The notes under the pieces are model-generated. The model searched no databases, was not told where the DNA came from, and was given only the letters and a program-made list of their open reading frames with translations. From NCBI GenBank assembly GCA_035772405.1, contig JAYKKM010000224.1:1813501-1877500 (forward strand): a DNA stretch of 64,000 nt. Reading direction: 5' to 3'. This DNA comes from Chrysogorgia sp. JL179-B06 (taxonomy: Eukaryota > Cnidaria > Anthozoa > Scleralcyonacea > Chrysogorgiidae). Shown here in pieces: positions 54,051 through 62,319 of this stretch (positions are counted from its first letter, which is position 1; each line of letters opens with the position of its first letter). Both the position numbers and the translations under genes were made by a program.

Positions 54051-54257
54051 TTAGGTCACGTCTCCTACCACTCCCACAGTGTCTGACTCTGGCAACATAA
54101 TAGGTTTGCCGTAAGTCTTTTTAGACCTCATACCAATCTCAGCGTGGAGCTCGAGAGTAACGTCACCGCGACCAAATGATCCACCAGCTTTGAACATGTG
54201 ATCAGTCGTCTTATTTATCTTATATATTTCATGAGGTCTCGAAAAACATGCTCCCAT
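54051..54257 (-). CDS. Small putatively myristoylated protein
   Basis: 68 residues. MGACFSRPHE fits an N-myristoylation signal (Gly2, Ser6) with adjacent Cys4 for palmitoylation, implying membrane attachment. No transmembrane helix. Its ATG abuts the stop of the fibre-like gene with no gap. Function unknown; a matrix or assembly role is inferred. Confidence 0.65.
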   Translation of the reverse strand: MGACFSRPHEIYKINKTTDHMFKAGGSFGRGDVTLELHAEIGMRSKKTYGKPIMLPESDTVGVVGDVT

Positions 54258-55208
54258 TTACTTTACACCATATTCCTTCATCATTTCTCCACCCATGATT
54301 ATGATGTCTCGGTTCGTCATGTAACCACTCACAATTTTCACACCGTAGAATTCTATCAACGATGGGTATGCATAAGGTGCGAGTGGTATTCTTGGTCGAT
54401 GTATTCCAAAAATTGTTCCATAGGGTGTGCCTATCTTTTTCATGTTTGCTATGAAGTCTGAATCGGTTGACTTAACGTTGTTGACCCTGACGTGCGAATT
54501 GTCCATTTGCCAGTGTATTGATATCATATGCATTTTACTTATGTCAACGCCACTTGGAATAGTGCATATGCTCTCCATCGCTGGGACACTACCACCATAC
54601 GCGAGTCCATTAGTCATACCAGTCTTGTACCCTATGAACTTGTCCCACTGGCCGTCGTCGTTTGATATAATTGTCTCCCAATTTGACCCTGCGGTGCGAG
54701 TAGGTAACCTCACTACGACAAAAATGGAGAGATCACACCATTGCATACTCGGACAGTTAAAATGAAGACCTGACTCAAGTGGGAGTGGTGTTAACACAGG
54801 GGATAGAAAACTTTGGCTTACACTGCTGATGCCAACAATAGGACCATAGGTTGGGTTGTTTTGCACTAATTTACTTGTTTCACCAATGGCTTTCACTTTG
54901 TTTGAACCATTGGTGTGAAATTCCACGTTTTTCAAGGCGTGTGTGCTAACGTTGAAGTCGAGCACAATGTTATAGGACTGACTCTTGAGGAAACCTGCTA
55001 ACAATTGCTCTAGAGTTCTTTTATTGGTAGCATCTGAGTCATCGACTGGGTCTGCTACGTTTTTTATTGCTGAGCCTTGCATGTCTATTATTCCAGACAT
55101 CCTTCCACCGGTCGCGCTTAATTTAGGATCTTCGTCCAGATGCCTTTTCGTTCTCTTTAGTATTTTATCGTGAGGGTCGTCAGACTCGTACCCATAGTTT
55201 AGACTCAT
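54258..55208 (-). CDS. Fibre-like virion surface protein
   Basis: 316 residues from the ATG at 55208, two bases after the upstream stop. Residues about 34-66 (GGRMSGIIDMQGSAIKNVAD, PVDDSDATNKRTLEQL) match the M-x-G-x-I-x-M-x-x-x-x-I-x-x-V-x-x-P-x-x-x-x-D-A-x-x-K motif seen in many phage and virus tail fibres as a trimer-forming repeat. The remainder (IFVVVRLP..., FIGYKTG, LIEFYGVKIV) looks like a beta-sandwich, possibly LamG/concanavalin-like. Likely the spike or attachment protein; inference from the motif and gene position. Confidence 0.65.
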   Translation of the reverse strand: MSLNYGYESDDPHDKILKRTKRHLDEDPKLSATGGRMSGIIDMQGSAIKNVADPVDDSDATNKRTLEQLLAGFLKSQSYNIVLDFNVSTHALKNVEFHTNGSNKVKAIGETSKLVQNNPTYGPIVGISSVSQSFLSPVLTPLPLESGLHFNCPSMQWCDLSIFVVVRLPTRTAGSNWETIISNDDGQWDKFIGYKTGMTNGLAYGGSVPAMESICTIPSGVDISKMHMISIHWQMDNSHVRVNNVKSTDSDFIANMKKIGTPYGTIFGIHRPRIPLAPYAYPSLIEFYGVKIVSGYMTNRDIIIMGGEMMKEYGVK

Positions 55209-55210
55209 CA

Positions 55211-56683
55211 CTACTTCAAGGTGTATTTGGTTAGTAGATAACCAGAGACTGCTGAGAACCCTAACACTATCGCCAGCGTTGTTGTGTCTGACTTACTCGT
55301 GGTGGTGGTGGTGGTAGCGTACACCTTCTGATTGGTCACCGCTGTTTTCTTCACGGGTGGTACCACATTTTCTTGGTGGACTTTTTTGGCCACAGTCGTT
55401 GGTGTCGTCGCATTCAAGTTAGTCACCACATTTTCTTGGTGGACTTTTTTAGCCACAGTTGTTGGTGTTGTTGCATTCAAGCGAGTGTTCACTCCAAATC
55501 TCATGGACTCTGTGGCAATCTTGAATAAGTTGTTGTACCCAGCGATTTTGTTCTTGAGTATCACCACATCACTTGGCATCAACCATGTGCTTGGCGACAC
55601 TGCAAGATTTTGGACAACGTTGGTGTCTCTAATTGATTTATTCATGTTGAGAATCCATGTCGATACGTCGTAGTTGACAACACTGTCAGAAAACAACTTG
55701 CGGAATTCTTGTTGGGTTTCTAGACTTCCTGCAGAACCACCAACGACTGACACACGTGTTCTCGCTTGCGCACCAAGTGTGGAGTACACAAAGGCTTCTA
55801 TGCTCTGATTTAGATATTGCAGTCCAATGTTGGTAAAGCCGTCTGACAATCGCGCAACGTATCGTTTATAATCGTTCTGAACGTCGTTGAGTGTGAAGAC
55901 TCTGGATTCACCTGTTGTGCCATCGCTTAGTACTTTATTCTGGTAGTAATGCCTTCTGGGGATCTTGGAAATCTTACCATACAATTCGGAAGCGTTGAAT
56001 TCTCTACTTATTGATTTCATGGTCTCACCACCTTCCATTCTTCTGAGAAGTCTTCTGATGGTGAAGTACAAATGAAACCTCATCACACTTGTGACCACAG
56101 GGTGGACCTCTTGTGACACTGATAAATGTTGCAACGACACTCCACAACAGAAACTCGCACAATACGTCGCAAACACAATGCGGTAGTAAGATTCGTTGTC
56201 ATCCCACTCTGATTTTGTCTTTGACGTGGTGACTCGCAAGACTGGTAGCTTTGACATGAAGTAACTATTTTGGTTAACAAAAACTTTAAAGTTATTCACT
56301 GGATAATTTAACACATTTTCTGTTGGATAACCATCCCAAAGTCCCCAGTGGTTCTTATGACCTTTTGGCAGTGGTTGGATAGTTCCACCACCTTGCCATA
56401 TTATTGGGAACTTACTATTGTGTAGCCACTTCCACATGCTTTTATCATTTTTGAAGGTTGTGCTGGTTATGTCTGTGCTAAGGATGTCATTGTTTCTGAA
56501 ATATACGTCGACACTCGTGATTTTACCATCTTGCGAAATATTTGGATTGAACTCGAATTTGCTTAAAGTAGCGTGGGGGTACTTTTTGATGAGGTCTACC
56601 TTTGCGTCGTGTGTGGCCTTCGATATGTTAACCATCGCGAGTTTGTAGTACTTTCCATAGTACTCACGAAAGGCTTTCTGCAT
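55211..56683 (-). CDS. Conserved Polinton structural protein with C-terminal anchor
   Basis: 490 residues, unknown family name. N-terminal half mixed alpha/beta with VDVYFRNNDILST; the centre is mostly helical (QNDYKRYVARLSDGF, VSTWILNMN, STWLMPSDVV, ESMRFGVN). A 21-residue unit LNATTPTTVAKKVHQENVV occurs twice (402-441), reflecting a 63-bp tandem duplication. A Thr-run follows, then a membrane helix about 469-486. A relic of the same protein occurs at 15600-15765, so it is a regular part of this Polinton family. The Pro/Thr stalk plus anchor suggests a membrane-tethered virion protein. I do not consider it the jelly-roll capsid. Confidence 0.7.
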   Translation of the reverse strand: MQKAFREYYGKYYKLAMVNISKATHDAKVDLIKKYPHATLSKFEFNPNISQDGKITSVDVYFRNNDILSTDITSTTFKNDKSMWKWLHNSKFPIIWQGGGTIQPLPKGHKNHWGLWDGYPTENVLNYPVNNFKVFVNQNSYFMSKLPVLRVTTSKTKSEWDDNESYYRIVFATYCASFCCGVSLQHLSVSQEVHPVVTSVMRFHLYFTIRRLLRRMEGGETMKSISREFNASELYGKISKIPRRHYYQNKVLSDGTTGESRVFTLNDVQNDYKRYVARLSDGFTNIGLQYLNQSIEAFVYSTLGAQARTRVSVVGGSAGSLETQQEFRKLFSDSVVNYDVSTWILNMNKSIRDTNVVQNLAVSPSTWLMPSDVVILKNKIAGYNNLFKIATESMRFGVNTRLNATTPTTVAKKVHQENVVTNLNATTPTTVAKKVHQENVVPPVKKTAVTNQKVYATTTTTTSKSDTTTLAIVLGFSAVSGYLLTKYTLK

Positions 56684-56695
56684 ATAATATACTGT
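56684..56695. promoter_or_regulatory. 12-bp divergent start region
   Basis: Only ATAATATACTGT separates two opposed ATGs. Both promoters must overlap the opposite coding sequences or use this A/T box as a shared initiator. Confidence 0.5.
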
Positions 56696-57406
56696 ATGTT
56701 ATACATGACGCGAAAGTTGACAGTGTTCATTGAAGGTGCGGAAAAAGTTGTGTCCTTTGACAACGCGATGATGGTCATACATGATAACCCATGCATTGTG
56801 GTCAAGACAGCCACTGTGTTTTGGGACTACCATAACACAACAAATGACGACAGCATTCAGGTCTTCACGCTGGATAGCTCTAGGGTTGGCTCTTTTAAAA
56901 AGATTAAAGTGGGTGAGGGGTACTTTAGCTTCGACGCATTGGTCAAAGTCTTGAAACATGAGTCTAACGAGCGTAAGGTGGATCTTGAGATAGAGAAACT
57001 AACACCAACAGGTAAATGTAGGGTCAAGGTTAGTAGCTCAGCCGTGTTAGACACCATTGGACCTCTACTTGGTTTCGCGAAGGGTGAGGTGATTCAGAAT
57101 GACTCACAGTGGCACACTAGCCCGAACGAGGTCGACATGTATAAAGGTCTGAAGTACATAGAAGTTTCGTGTGACGTTGTTGAAACCGAGAGCAATGTGG
57201 GTATTGATGGGAAGCGTAGCGATGTGATCACAACGTTGCCAATACCCATCGAACAGTCTTTGAAAGGGTCAGTGCAACGTCATGTGGACATTGAGTCAAA
57301 GGTGAGTATTAAAAAAGGTGTTTACTCGAGTATGACATTTCGCGTCAAACCAAATAACAGTGGTCTCAAAATTGGTGCGGTGTTATTGGAACTGTATATT
57401 GTGTGA
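56696..57406 (+). CDS. Minor capsid (penton-like) protein
   Basis: 236 residues from the ATG at 56696 (or 233 from 56705); an upstream extension would overlap the opposed gene. The C-terminal half has the pattern of Polinton penton proteins: LLGF (73-76), GLKYIEVSCDVVETESNVGI, DVITTLPIP, then SMTFRVKPNNSGLKIG and ALLELYIV-like last strand. A single jelly-roll fold is expected. The pairing with the divergent structural gene suggests a capsid module. Confidence 0.7.
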   Translation: MLYMTRKLTVFIEGAEKVVSFDNAMMVIHDNPCIVVKTATVFWDYHNTTNDDSIQVFTLDSSRVGSFKKIKVGEGYFSFDALVKVLKHESNERKVDLEIEKLTPTGKCRVKVSSSAVLDTIGPLLGFAKGEVIQNDSQWHTSPNEVDMYKGLKYIEVSCDVVETESNVGIDGKRSDVITTLPIPIEQSLKGSVQRHVDIESKVSIKKGVYSSMTFRVKPNNSGLKIGAVLLELYIV

Positions 57407-57411
57407 ATTAT

Positions 57412-58515
57412 ATGGAACTCGGTGTGGAAACAGAACAAGGGTTGAGAGACATCTATTATAATCCCAAGACGGGGTACAGTGGTGCAGAGAGGTTGTATCA
57501 AAGTGCGTTGGGAGACGGATTGAAAGTAACTAGAAAAACAGTGAAAGAATGGTTGACAGCGCAGGACACCTACACTAGGTACAAACCCATTGTGAGAAGG
57601 CATAAATTCCGTGCGACCTTTGTTGGGTTTCTTGGTGAAGAGCTCCAAATGGACTTAGTGGACATGAGTAAGCACTCAAAACAGAATGGCGGTTATTATT
57701 GGATACTGACAGGCATTGAAATATTGAGTAGATATGCTTTCGGCATTGCAGTTTATAGAAAAGACACTAAGAACATGACTAAGGCTGTTGGAAAATTGTT
57801 GAATGACTTTAAAGATCGGTTTGGGACCACACCTAAGTTAGCGCAATTCGATGATGGACTTGAGTTCTACAATGTTGGGGTGAAAAGTTTGTTGAAAGAA
57901 CACGACGTTGAATATTTCAGCACTAAGAGTGATAAAAAGGCTGCTGTTGTTGAGCGTTTTAACAGAAGTCTCAAGAGCATTATGTGGAAGTACTTCTATG
58001 CCCATGGAACGTACAAATGGATTGACGCTTTGGACCAGTTTGTAAGCAATTACAATAGCAATGTGAATCGAAGCGTTATGATGAAGCCGAAGGATGTTGA
58101 TAAGTCAAATGAAGGCGAAGTGTGGACCACATTGTTTGGTCATCAATTTGCAGACAATCCATTACCGAAGTTTAAGGTTGGTGAATCGGTTAGAATTAGT
58201 AAATACAAGAGTGTGTTCACGAAGGGTTATGAAGCCAACTTCACTGAGGAGCTGTTTAAAGTGGTAAAGGTTATTCGTGGTGATCCGAATGTGTACGAAA
58301 TTGAGGACCACACCGGTGAACAGATTATTGGTAAATTTTACGAACAGGAGTTATCGCTGGTCAATAGGAAACATGGTGACGATGTGTACAGAGTTGAAAA
58401 GGTGTTGAAAAGAAAGAAAGTCAGAGGGAAGAAGATGGCGCTGGTCAAATGGTTGGGTTATGAGAGCAAACATAATTCGTGGATACCAGAAAGCGATATT
58501 CAAAATGTGAGCTAA
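57412..58515 (+). CDS. int: Retroviral-type (RVE) integrase with chromodomain
   Basis: 367 residues from ATG 57412, six bases after the capsid stop. A short N-terminal helical region lacks a clear HHCC finger. Catalytic triad: D81 (QMDLVDM), D147 (AQFDDGLEF), E181 (AVVERFNRSLK). SH3-like region about 255-315. C-terminal chromodomain 322-365 (DVYRVEKVLKRKK, ALVKWLGYESKHNSWIPES). Joins the element's ends to target DNA, giving the 6-bp duplication; the chromodomain may steer it to chromatin marks. Uninterrupted and apparently functional. Confidence 0.95.
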   Translation: MELGVETEQGLRDIYYNPKTGYSGAERLYQSALGDGLKVTRKTVKEWLTAQDTYTRYKPIVRRHKFRATFVGFLGEELQMDLVDMSKHSKQNGGYYWILTGIEILSRYAFGIAVYRKDTKNMTKAVGKLLNDFKDRFGTTPKLAQFDDGLEFYNVGVKSLLKEHDVEYFSTKSDKKAAVVERFNRSLKSIMWKYFYAHGTYKWIDALDQFVSNYNSNVNRSVMMKPKDVDKSNEGEVWTTLFGHQFADNPLPKFKVGESVRISKYKSVFTKGYEANFTEELFKVVKVIRGDPNVYEIEDHTGEQIIGKFYEQELSLVNRKHGDDVYRVEKVLKRKKVRGKKMALVKWLGYESKHNSWIPESDIQNVS

Positions 58516-58521
58516 TATAAT

Positions 58522-59388
58522 ATGGCTGAAGGCGGCTTCGACGACCTTGAGACGGAGAGCTCTAATGAATACAAAGATGTTACTGACGATGAACTAAAGT
58601 ATAGTCTCGAAAAAGCCACTCAAGATCGCAGACTAGCTCGGGACGATCCAAACGTCACAGTCGATGAGAAAATTAGACTAATTAGAGTGGAGAGTGGACT
58701 GAGGCGTGAACGTGATGTAAGATTTCGTCAACACATGAAGGAGGATTTTAACGATATTACAACGCGGGTTAATGACATCGTAAGAGATCGTGAAGACGTT
58801 GCGGGGAGTGCGCCATTGTTAGACACCACACACGCAGAGTACGTCGACATACCTGGACTAACACCAATCGAGAACCGCGAGCTGAATAGCATGCTCAATC
58901 CAGGTGAGAACGCGATGTCTGAGTCGAGAGTAGGCGACACTGGCACATTGCAAATACGAGCAGACCATTTTCAAGACTCGATAAATGAAGCGAGCAAAAA
59001 AATAGTAGAGCTTGATAGAGAGGACCTCACGATCGCAGAGAATGAAGAGTTCATCGATCTAGCTGAAAGAATGATTGGACTTAGACGGGCTAGAGACATG
59101 GTTATTGAACAGCGAGAAATGGAGGAAGTTAGAGAGCAGCAGGAAGTCGACATTGACAGGTTGCAGAAGTTCAAGAAATGGGTTAGAGAAAATATGGTTG
59201 GGTCTAGCGCTTTAGCGATTGCAATAGCTGCAAATGCGATAACGAAGATGGGTCCATGGGCTGTTGGATTGGCGAACTTAGTTTATGACGCGCTGGTGGT
59301 AGGTGCGAAGGGTCTTGCCTGGTTAGCTCAAAATCTGTGGGTGTTTGCGGTGACATTCGCGTGGCTTGCGTACAATTATTTAAACTAA
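58522..59388 (+). CDS. Acidic coiled-coil protein with C-terminal membrane helices
   Basis: 288 residues, start in TAATATAATATGG. Acidic, charged region 1-220 with coiled-coil-like stretches (about 25-90 and 150-220), then a hydrophobic end (SSALAIAIAANAIT, and GLANLVYDALVVGA to the C-terminus) predicted to span or insert in membrane. Unknown function. A truncated paralogue lies just downstream. Confidence 0.7.
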   Translation: MAEGGFDDLETESSNEYKDVTDDELKYSLEKATQDRRLARDDPNVTVDEKIRLIRVESGLRRERDVRFRQHMKEDFNDITTRVNDIVRDREDVAGSAPLLDTTHAEYVDIPGLTPIENRELNSMLNPGENAMSESRVGDTGTLQIRADHFQDSINEASKKIVELDREDLTIAENEEFIDLAERMIGLRRARDMVIEQREMEEVREQQEVDIDRLQKFKKWVRENMVGSSALAIAIAANAITKMGPWAVGLANLVYDALVVGAKGLAWLAQNLWVFAVTFAWLAYNYLN

Positions 59389-59397
59389 AAGCAAACG

Positions 59398-59584
59398 TAA
59401 CTTATGGACGCCGGAAAGTGACGTTCAAAATGTGAGCTAATGTAATATGGCTGAAGGTGGGGGAGATTACGACGAGATCGAGATGGGGGACTTCGATAAG
59501 TACAAAGACATGAGTGATGAGCAACTAGAAGGAGAGCTCACCAAGACTAATGAGTGGCTCAGCTGGGATGCAATTCAAACTTGA
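59398..59584 (+). pseudogene. Truncated duplicate: integrase tail plus start of the coiled-coil gene
   Basis: 59405-59440 repeats the last codons and stop of int (AAATGTGAGCTAAT plus diverged lead). The 45-codon frame 59447-59584 (MAEGGGDYDEIEMGDF, YKDMSDEQL) parallels residues 1-40 of the 288-residue protein, then stops. The rest of the gene copy is missing, so an unequal crossover or deletion ended here. Confidence 0.75.
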
Positions 59585-59589
59585 CAATC

Positions 59590-59895
59590 ATGAGCATCCC
59601 AAAGTCGAAGTTCTACGCAGAAGCGAAACGATTGTTTGGGTTGGGTGAAGAACACGCTCAGTTCATGACCATGCAGAAGTTCTATAAAGATGGCTTTGCG
59701 TTGGTCATCGACTTGAGGAGTGTTCAAGATAATCGCAATGTTGCCACTGGCAAGAACATTGTAAACACACAATCCGGCGTGCTTCTTGAAATCACTAAGA
59801 AAGCGACGACTGCAAATGTCATGTGTAGGGTGTTTGTGATGAGTGATGGGTTGGTCAACTTCATGAACAATGGGTTGCAATCAATCCAGTATTAA
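59590..59895 (+). pseudogene. C-terminal remnant of a capsid-like protein
   Basis: 101 residues from ATG 59590. Contains FYKDGFALVIDLRSVQDN, NTQSGVLLEITKKATT and CRVFVMSDGLVNFM. The strand pattern and the Y-x-x-G-x-x-L-x-x-D-L / G-x-x-x-L-E-I layout resemble the last strands of Polinton capsid proteins (~500 aa family). The N-terminal three quarters are absent and the upstream sequence is the truncated duplicate. It could instead be a small independent gene. Confidence 0.45.
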
Positions 59896-59910
59896 ATCAA
59901 ACGTGAGTTA

Positions 59911-60510
59911 ATGGAGACCCCGTTTAATATGTTAATTGTTGGTATGACAGCTTGTGGTAAGACGCATTATTTGCTGGAAACATTGGAATCTGAGTACTTT
60001 AGTAAATTTGACTACATTGTGTTGATTTGTCCTACTTTCGAGTGGAACAAAGCGTATCAAGATTGGAAATATGTACATGACCCTGACGTGTTAGCGATAG
60101 ACTGCACACAGGACAATGTCGACGCTGTTCTCAAGTGTGTAACAAATGTTTTTAAAGGCACTAACACTCTGATTGTGTTGGACGACTGTGCAAGTGGGCA
60201 GGACGTTAAGAATAGGACTAGTCAATTGGTCAACTTGGCTTTTAGTGCGCGACATTTTATGTTGAGCGTTATTGTCATCACACAACAACTGACGTCGATC
60301 GCAAAACCGTACAGAGAAAATATTAGTAAGCTCGTTTGCTTCTACTGCCCAAGTAGGAGTGATATGAAGGTCGTTATCGACGATTACCTTGGAAACATTA
60401 GCAGAGAAAAATCGTCGGCGATTGTGACCGCATTAAAAAATAATAAGTACGCTAGACTCGAAATCTCGCTGCGCTATCCATACAGTCACGAAGTTGTTAT
60501 TCCGCAATAA
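59911..60510 (+). CDS. Packaging ATPase (A32/FtsK-HerA type)
   Basis: 199 residues. Walker A GMTACGKT (11-18), Walker B TLIVLDD (86-92), followed by a VIVITQQ sensor (120-126). Same size and layout as the genome-packaging ATPases of Polintons, virophages and poxvirus A32 relatives. Expected to pump element DNA into a capsid. It lies between the capsid-like remnant and the terminal gene, 3 bp from the latter. Confidence 0.92.
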   Translation: METPFNMLIVGMTACGKTHYLLETLESEYFSKFDYIVLICPTFEWNKAYQDWKYVHDPDVLAIDCTQDNVDAVLKCVTNVFKGTNTLIVLDDCASGQDVKNRTSQLVNLAFSARHFMLSVIVITQQLTSIAKPYRENISKLVCFYCPSRSDMKVVIDDYLGNISREKSSAIVTALKNNKYARLEISLRYPYSHEVVIPQ

Positions 60511-60513
60511 AAT

Positions 60514-61026
60514 ATGGGTATAAGTAATAACGTGATGGTGAAACGCAAAAGTGAAGAAAACCCCACGATTGAGGAACTAGTTGAGGAGACCGCTGACACT
60601 TCGACTGTGGAAGACAACATTGACGTTAGGAGAGCCGAACTTATTAGACTGTCTGGCGATGGTGTGGTAAGTCAATCTGAAGCGTACATTAAAAAAGCGT
60701 CCGCAAAGGTTATCGACAAGATATGGCGTCAATATGAGTTAAAGAGAATGGAAATCGCAAACGCTTTTCTCACCGACTTGCTAATCAGCAAATTCGCTAG
60801 CTTACTAGATGGGTTGAACGCTATTGAGAACCCTGAGGAATTAAACGACGAGTTGCAAAAAGACCCGTTATTAAAAAAAGACGTTGAGAGCATTGTCGCG
60901 ATTGTGACACCGTACGTGCCTTTCTTGGGCTTGTTGTCGGGAGGAATCACAACGTCTAAATATGTGTACGACCACCATTTCAGAAGTGAGGTGACAAACA
61001 CTGAAAATAGCGAGCGAGCGGACTAA
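60514..61026 (+). CDS. Terminal Polinton protein running into the right TIR
   Basis: 170 residues. MGISNN start (Gly2, possible myristoylation), acidic 14-40, helical 55-120 (KVIDKIWRQYELKRMEIANA), hydrophobic segment 126-146 (IVAIVTPYVPFLGLLSGG). Residues from about 80 on lie inside the TIR, so a truncated copy exists at the other end. Function unknown. The intact reading frame, despite TIR drift, suggests selection. Confidence 0.75.
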   Translation: MGISNNVMVKRKSEENPTIEELVEETADTSTVEDNIDVRRAELIRLSGDGVVSQSEAYIKKASAKVIDKIWRQYELKRMEIANAFLTDLLISKFASLLDGLNAIENPEELNDELQKDPLLKKDVESIVAIVTPYVPFLGLLSGGITTSKYVYDHHFRSEVTNTENSERAD

Positions 61027-61216
61027 TTTGCATGCTAGCAGGTGGTCTCATAACAACCGCACGAGTCCATTCACTGTACGATTTAACGAGCACGCTCAAA
61101 GTTAGACAGTCTTAGCATGGTGGTGATGGTCCTCACTCCTTCTTCAAACACTGCGATTCTTCTCTCATGGTCAGCGATCTCCACCTTGCACGACAGCAGG
61201 TGGTTGCACGTGGTGT

Positions 61217-61380
61217 GTCGCTAACAACAACATTCCATTGCGAATAGCAACTACAACTTTTTGAAAAAAATATTTTAAAACGAAAATATTTTTTCAAAGT
61301 GAAAATATTTTTTAAAAGTGAAAACATTTTTTTTTAAAAGTTGTGGTTGCTATTCGTAATGGAATGTTGTTGTTAGCAAC
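61217..61380. repeat. Internal TIR palindrome, right
   Basis: Inverted counterpart of 46210-46373, with the same AACAACAACATTCCATT arms. Confidence 0.88.
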
Positions 61381-61624
61381 ATCAACAGGTGACCTTGATT
61401 CGTATAGCAGGTAGAGCACTCTCGCATATGAAATCTATTTAACACTAAACTCTAGTGGCTCTCTCGCTGAAATTTATTAAACATCGTCACTAGAATCATA
61501 ATCTAGTGGCTTTTTTTTCGCGCGTGAATTGAGACAATGGTAGAGCGCGTCTGTTGTAGTTTGTTGAACAAAAATGTGAGAATGTTGGAACGACTATTTT
61601 TAATATATGACAAACGATTGTCAT

Positions 61625-61794
61625 AGTAGTATAGCAAGTAGGGCTGTGAGCTTATTCGACCTCAACCGTGAATATAAATACCAAAACATCACCAAATTTG
61701 TCGAGTCGCGACTTGGCACAAGTTTGGTGATGTTTTGGTATTTATATTCACGGTTGAGGTCGAATGAGCTCGCAGCCCTACTTGCTATACTACT
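61625..61794. repeat. Terminal 170-bp palindrome, right
   Basis: Reverse complement of 45797-45966 without visible difference. Begins AGTAGTATAG and ends CTATACTACT. Confidence 0.93.
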
Positions 61795-61800
61795 GCAATA
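61795..61800. repeat. Target-site duplication, right copy
   Basis: GCAATA, identical to 45791-45796. Confidence 0.95.
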
Positions 61801-61935
61801 TCAATATGTCCTGAATAGTAACTTCGTCTCCAAGAGCATTGAATAAGTTAAAACATAATATAGAAGTGTCCTGTGCAGATTCAGGTTCATTACTCTCAGG
61901 AATGCCAATAACATTATATTGGTAACTATACCGTT
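61795..61935 (-). pseudogene. LINE ORF1-like protein, N-terminal side of the split domain
   Basis: Antisense YQYNVIGIPESNEPESAQDT, then FNLFNALGDEVTIQDI. This is the YN-x-x-I-x-G-(L/I)P-E and LG-x-x-x-x-x-x-DI pattern of LINE ORF1p/FP-like domains. It is continuous with the left flank once the Polinton is removed, apart from a small pre-existing frameshift. Confidence 0.6.
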
Positions 61936-62002
61936 GGACACTTTCACATACGAACGTGGCAAAAAGAATAATTAAAATGCATATAAAATAATATATTAAA
62001 TT

Positions 62003-62285
62003 TACAGTGTGTATCAAAAAAACCGCTACCCTTAGAAAATGAATTAGCATTCTTAAAGAGACCTATTGTAATTTAAAAAAAATTATACACCTGGGAAATT
62101 AAGATGGTCCAAGCGCTGCGTTAATCAAGAAGAGAGAAAGCAGTTTTCAATACGAATGCAATCCAAGTTATTTTTTACGCATTCGTTGCTCAGAGGTGTC
62201 TAAGCCTTCAAACTATTACAATGGGTTCTTTGAAAAAATGCTAATTCACAGTTGCTTCCGGTGCGGGTTTTTTATACACACTGTA
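62003..62285. mobile_element. Tc1/mariner-like MITE
   Basis: TA-bounded ends ACAGTGTGTATCAAAAAAAC / GTTTTTTATACACACTGT-like (inverted). 283 bp, no transposase. It sits in the duplicated upstream region of the BCCT gene and is absent from the copy at 33.3 kb, so it inserted after the duplication. Confidence 0.75.
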
Positions 62286-62319
62286 TATGAAAAGAATATT
62301 ATAATGCACTAAATGTCTG

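Larger units (their letters stand above)
45797..61794. mobile_element. Polinton/Maverick, 15,998 bp, complete ends
   Basis: The element begins AGTAGTATAG and ends CTATACTACT (the AG...CT ends usual for Polintons) and is flanked by 6-bp duplications. It has ~1.05 kb inverted repeats and encodes protein-primed PolB, RVE integrase and an A32-like ATPase, the Polinton hallmark set, plus capsid-type and accessory genes. The outer ~720 bp of the two ends look identical by eye, implying a recent insertion or homogenisation. Genes run outward-to-inward on the minus strand at the left and plus at the right, with a 12-bp divergent start at 56.69 kb. Size is within the usual 15-20 kb. Confidence 0.97.
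60751..61794. repeat. Polinton right terminal inverted repeat
   Basis: Partner of 45797-46852. Ends CTATACTACT. About 1.04 kb. Confidence 0.93.

Noticed and set aside
55211..56683. The 490-residue protein as the double-jelly-roll major capsid protein
   Set aside because: It has a mainly helical centre, a Thr-rich stalk and a C-terminal membrane helix, none of which fits a jelly-roll capsid; left as unknown structural protein.
56573..56695. Longer N-terminus for the penton-like protein
   Set aside because: It would overlap the coding start of the divergent gene by over 100 bp, and the extension has no capsid-like sequence; the ATG at 56696 is preferred.
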